Assembly: GCA_000729835.1 (NCBI GenBank)
Contig: JFHB01000192.1
Span: 1-59,026 of the forward strand
Length of the DNA: 59,026 bases
Source: Atkinsonella hypoxylon
Taxonomy: Eukaryota; Ascomycota; Sordariomycetes; Hypocreales; Clavicipitaceae
Reading direction: 5' to 3'
Part shown: positions 58,101 to 59,026 of the stretch, in pieces
How positions within the stretch are numbered: the first letter of the stretch is position 1
Layout of the letters: each line of letters starts with the position of its first letter
Notes under the pieces: model-generated
Told to the model about the DNA's origin: nothing
The model's input: only the letters and a program-made list of their open reading frames with translations
The model's database searches: none
Made by a program: the position numbers and the translations under genes

Positions 58101-59026
58101 TAACGCGCCGTGTCCTAGCCCCACAAAGCCCCTCCCTGGCTGCGGTAGTAGAAATTAAACTATGGCGATGCATCGCAAGCATTGTAGCATCCAGACTGTA
58201 AGGTCCTTGGGCCCTTTACTAACAATGCCTTCAATCGCTAGCAGAGCCATCGGGGCACCCAAGGTACCTATAGGTACAAAGGATGTCAGACTTGCGACGT
58301 ACCTAGATAGGTACCTATTTGTAGTTTCGATGAGCGCTAGTACTTCTATAATAGTGCATACTAATACTGTAGCGGAAGTACCTTAAAGTTAGCGCTTTCA
58401 TAGGCGTTTCATCCTTATCGGTGCCGCGTTGGAGCCTTATCGGCACGTAACAGATACAGGAGCTACCACGGCCTCCCTGTCTCAACTACAGCTTCAGCCT
58501 CACCAGCCCACCTCTTGTAAGCCTTATATGAATGATTTTACAGCACCTATTTACAAAAGCGGTGCAGATACAATCCTATTTAATCTCATCAGAATAATTT
58601 TTGCCGAATTAATTTTTTTTTTGGGTCACAAACTAATAGAAAAACGAAACCAGATGAAATGAAAATCAATTGTAATTAAAACACTATATATTTTACTCCT
58701 CTGCAATATTTTGAATGTTATCTGATGTAGATAATCAGGTATCAACATCTTTTGCAGCAATGATCTGCTTTGAGAGGGTGGCGCTAGCAGGGAAAGGAAG
58801 TTAAGTTCCCGCCAGTTGCGCCAAGGGGTGCCGGATCCACTTTCTTCGCGATACGAGCTAGAAAACACTCGCGTTTATAAAAAAAAAAAAGTAAAAAAAA
58901 TAAAAAAAACCCTATACAGCCACGCTAATTGGAAGGAACTCTATGCAGTTTTGTCAGCGCTTGGCTGGAAAAAAGAACACACTTTTCTGCGGACGGTCAG
59001 AAGAAGAAAGTGACAGGGGGGAGGGA
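55182..59026. other. Gene-free right end
   Basis: No supported gene to the window edge. Contains TACGGAGTA copies (55402-55410, 57133-57141), a TCAGTCG tandem repeat (56553-56590), GTCGGCCA repeats (56856-56884), GGTACCTA motifs (58262-58317) and an AT-rich stretch (about 58600-58730) that may be a decayed repeat. Confidence 0.45.
56553..56590. repeat. TCAGTCG tandem repeat
   Basis: About five units of CGTCAGT, the last two diverged (CGTCATT, CGTCAGG). Confidence 0.85.

Overview
The window is nuclear DNA of a filamentous ascomycete, most likely a Sordariomycete of the Hypocreales type; that placement is inferred from gene content and style, not from a database match. The evidence is short spliceosomal introns (about 50-160 bp, GT..AG, CTNAC-like branch points), a GH72 GPI-anchored glucanosyltransferase, an Osh3-type lipid-transfer protein, a tRNA-Ser(CGA) with an intron after the anticodon, and an ornithine decarboxylase antizyme read through a +1 frameshift. 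Many open frames begin at non-ATG codons, so starts were re-chosen at ATG and exons were joined by hand.

Layout from the left: the 3' part of a very large repetitive, RS-rich protein gene (to 5381, +); RPL22 (6235-7021, +) convergent with a mitochondrial carrier (7443-8524, -); a 1736-residue disordered protein gene (9573-14843, -) with one intron; a gene-free 3.5 kb holding a 28S rRNA fragment and an AT-rich decayed tract; a small one-helix membrane protein gene (about 18352-18796, -); the TFIIH subunit TFB5 (19336-19749, +) convergent with a dienoyl-CoA isomerase (19904-20922, -); and the GH72 gene (22079-23626, -).

The middle, about 24-30.8 kb, is an accessory island. It contains a deaminase-like gene broken by at least five in-frame stops (25556-27560), a Cys-rich small ORF, and a diverged duplication of that ORF's 3' side. 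Core genes resume with an OSH3-like gene (30811-33905, -), an ArfGAP-UBA gene related to GTS1 (36773-38983, +), antizyme (39954-41021, +) convergent with HIS7 (41490-43207, -), a TFIIIC small-subunit gene (43741-44881, +) divergent from HIS7, and a large MFS transporter gene with a long N-terminal extension (45401-49804, -). The last 9 kb has only a tRNA-Ser gene plus low-complexity DNA.

The genes are mostly independent housekeeping functions: ribosome, Pol II/Pol III transcription, histidine and polyamine metabolism, lipid and vesicle traffic, cell wall and peroxisomal beta-oxidation. The non-coding DNA carries two recurrent short motifs, TACGGAGTA (eight exact copies) and GGTACCTAGG-like runs. 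Best candidates for a second look are the antizyme frameshift site, the eroded deaminase island, the LSU rRNA fragment, the interspersed motifs, the 24-bp-stem hairpin near 35.8 kb and the stop codon in the transporter N-terminus.
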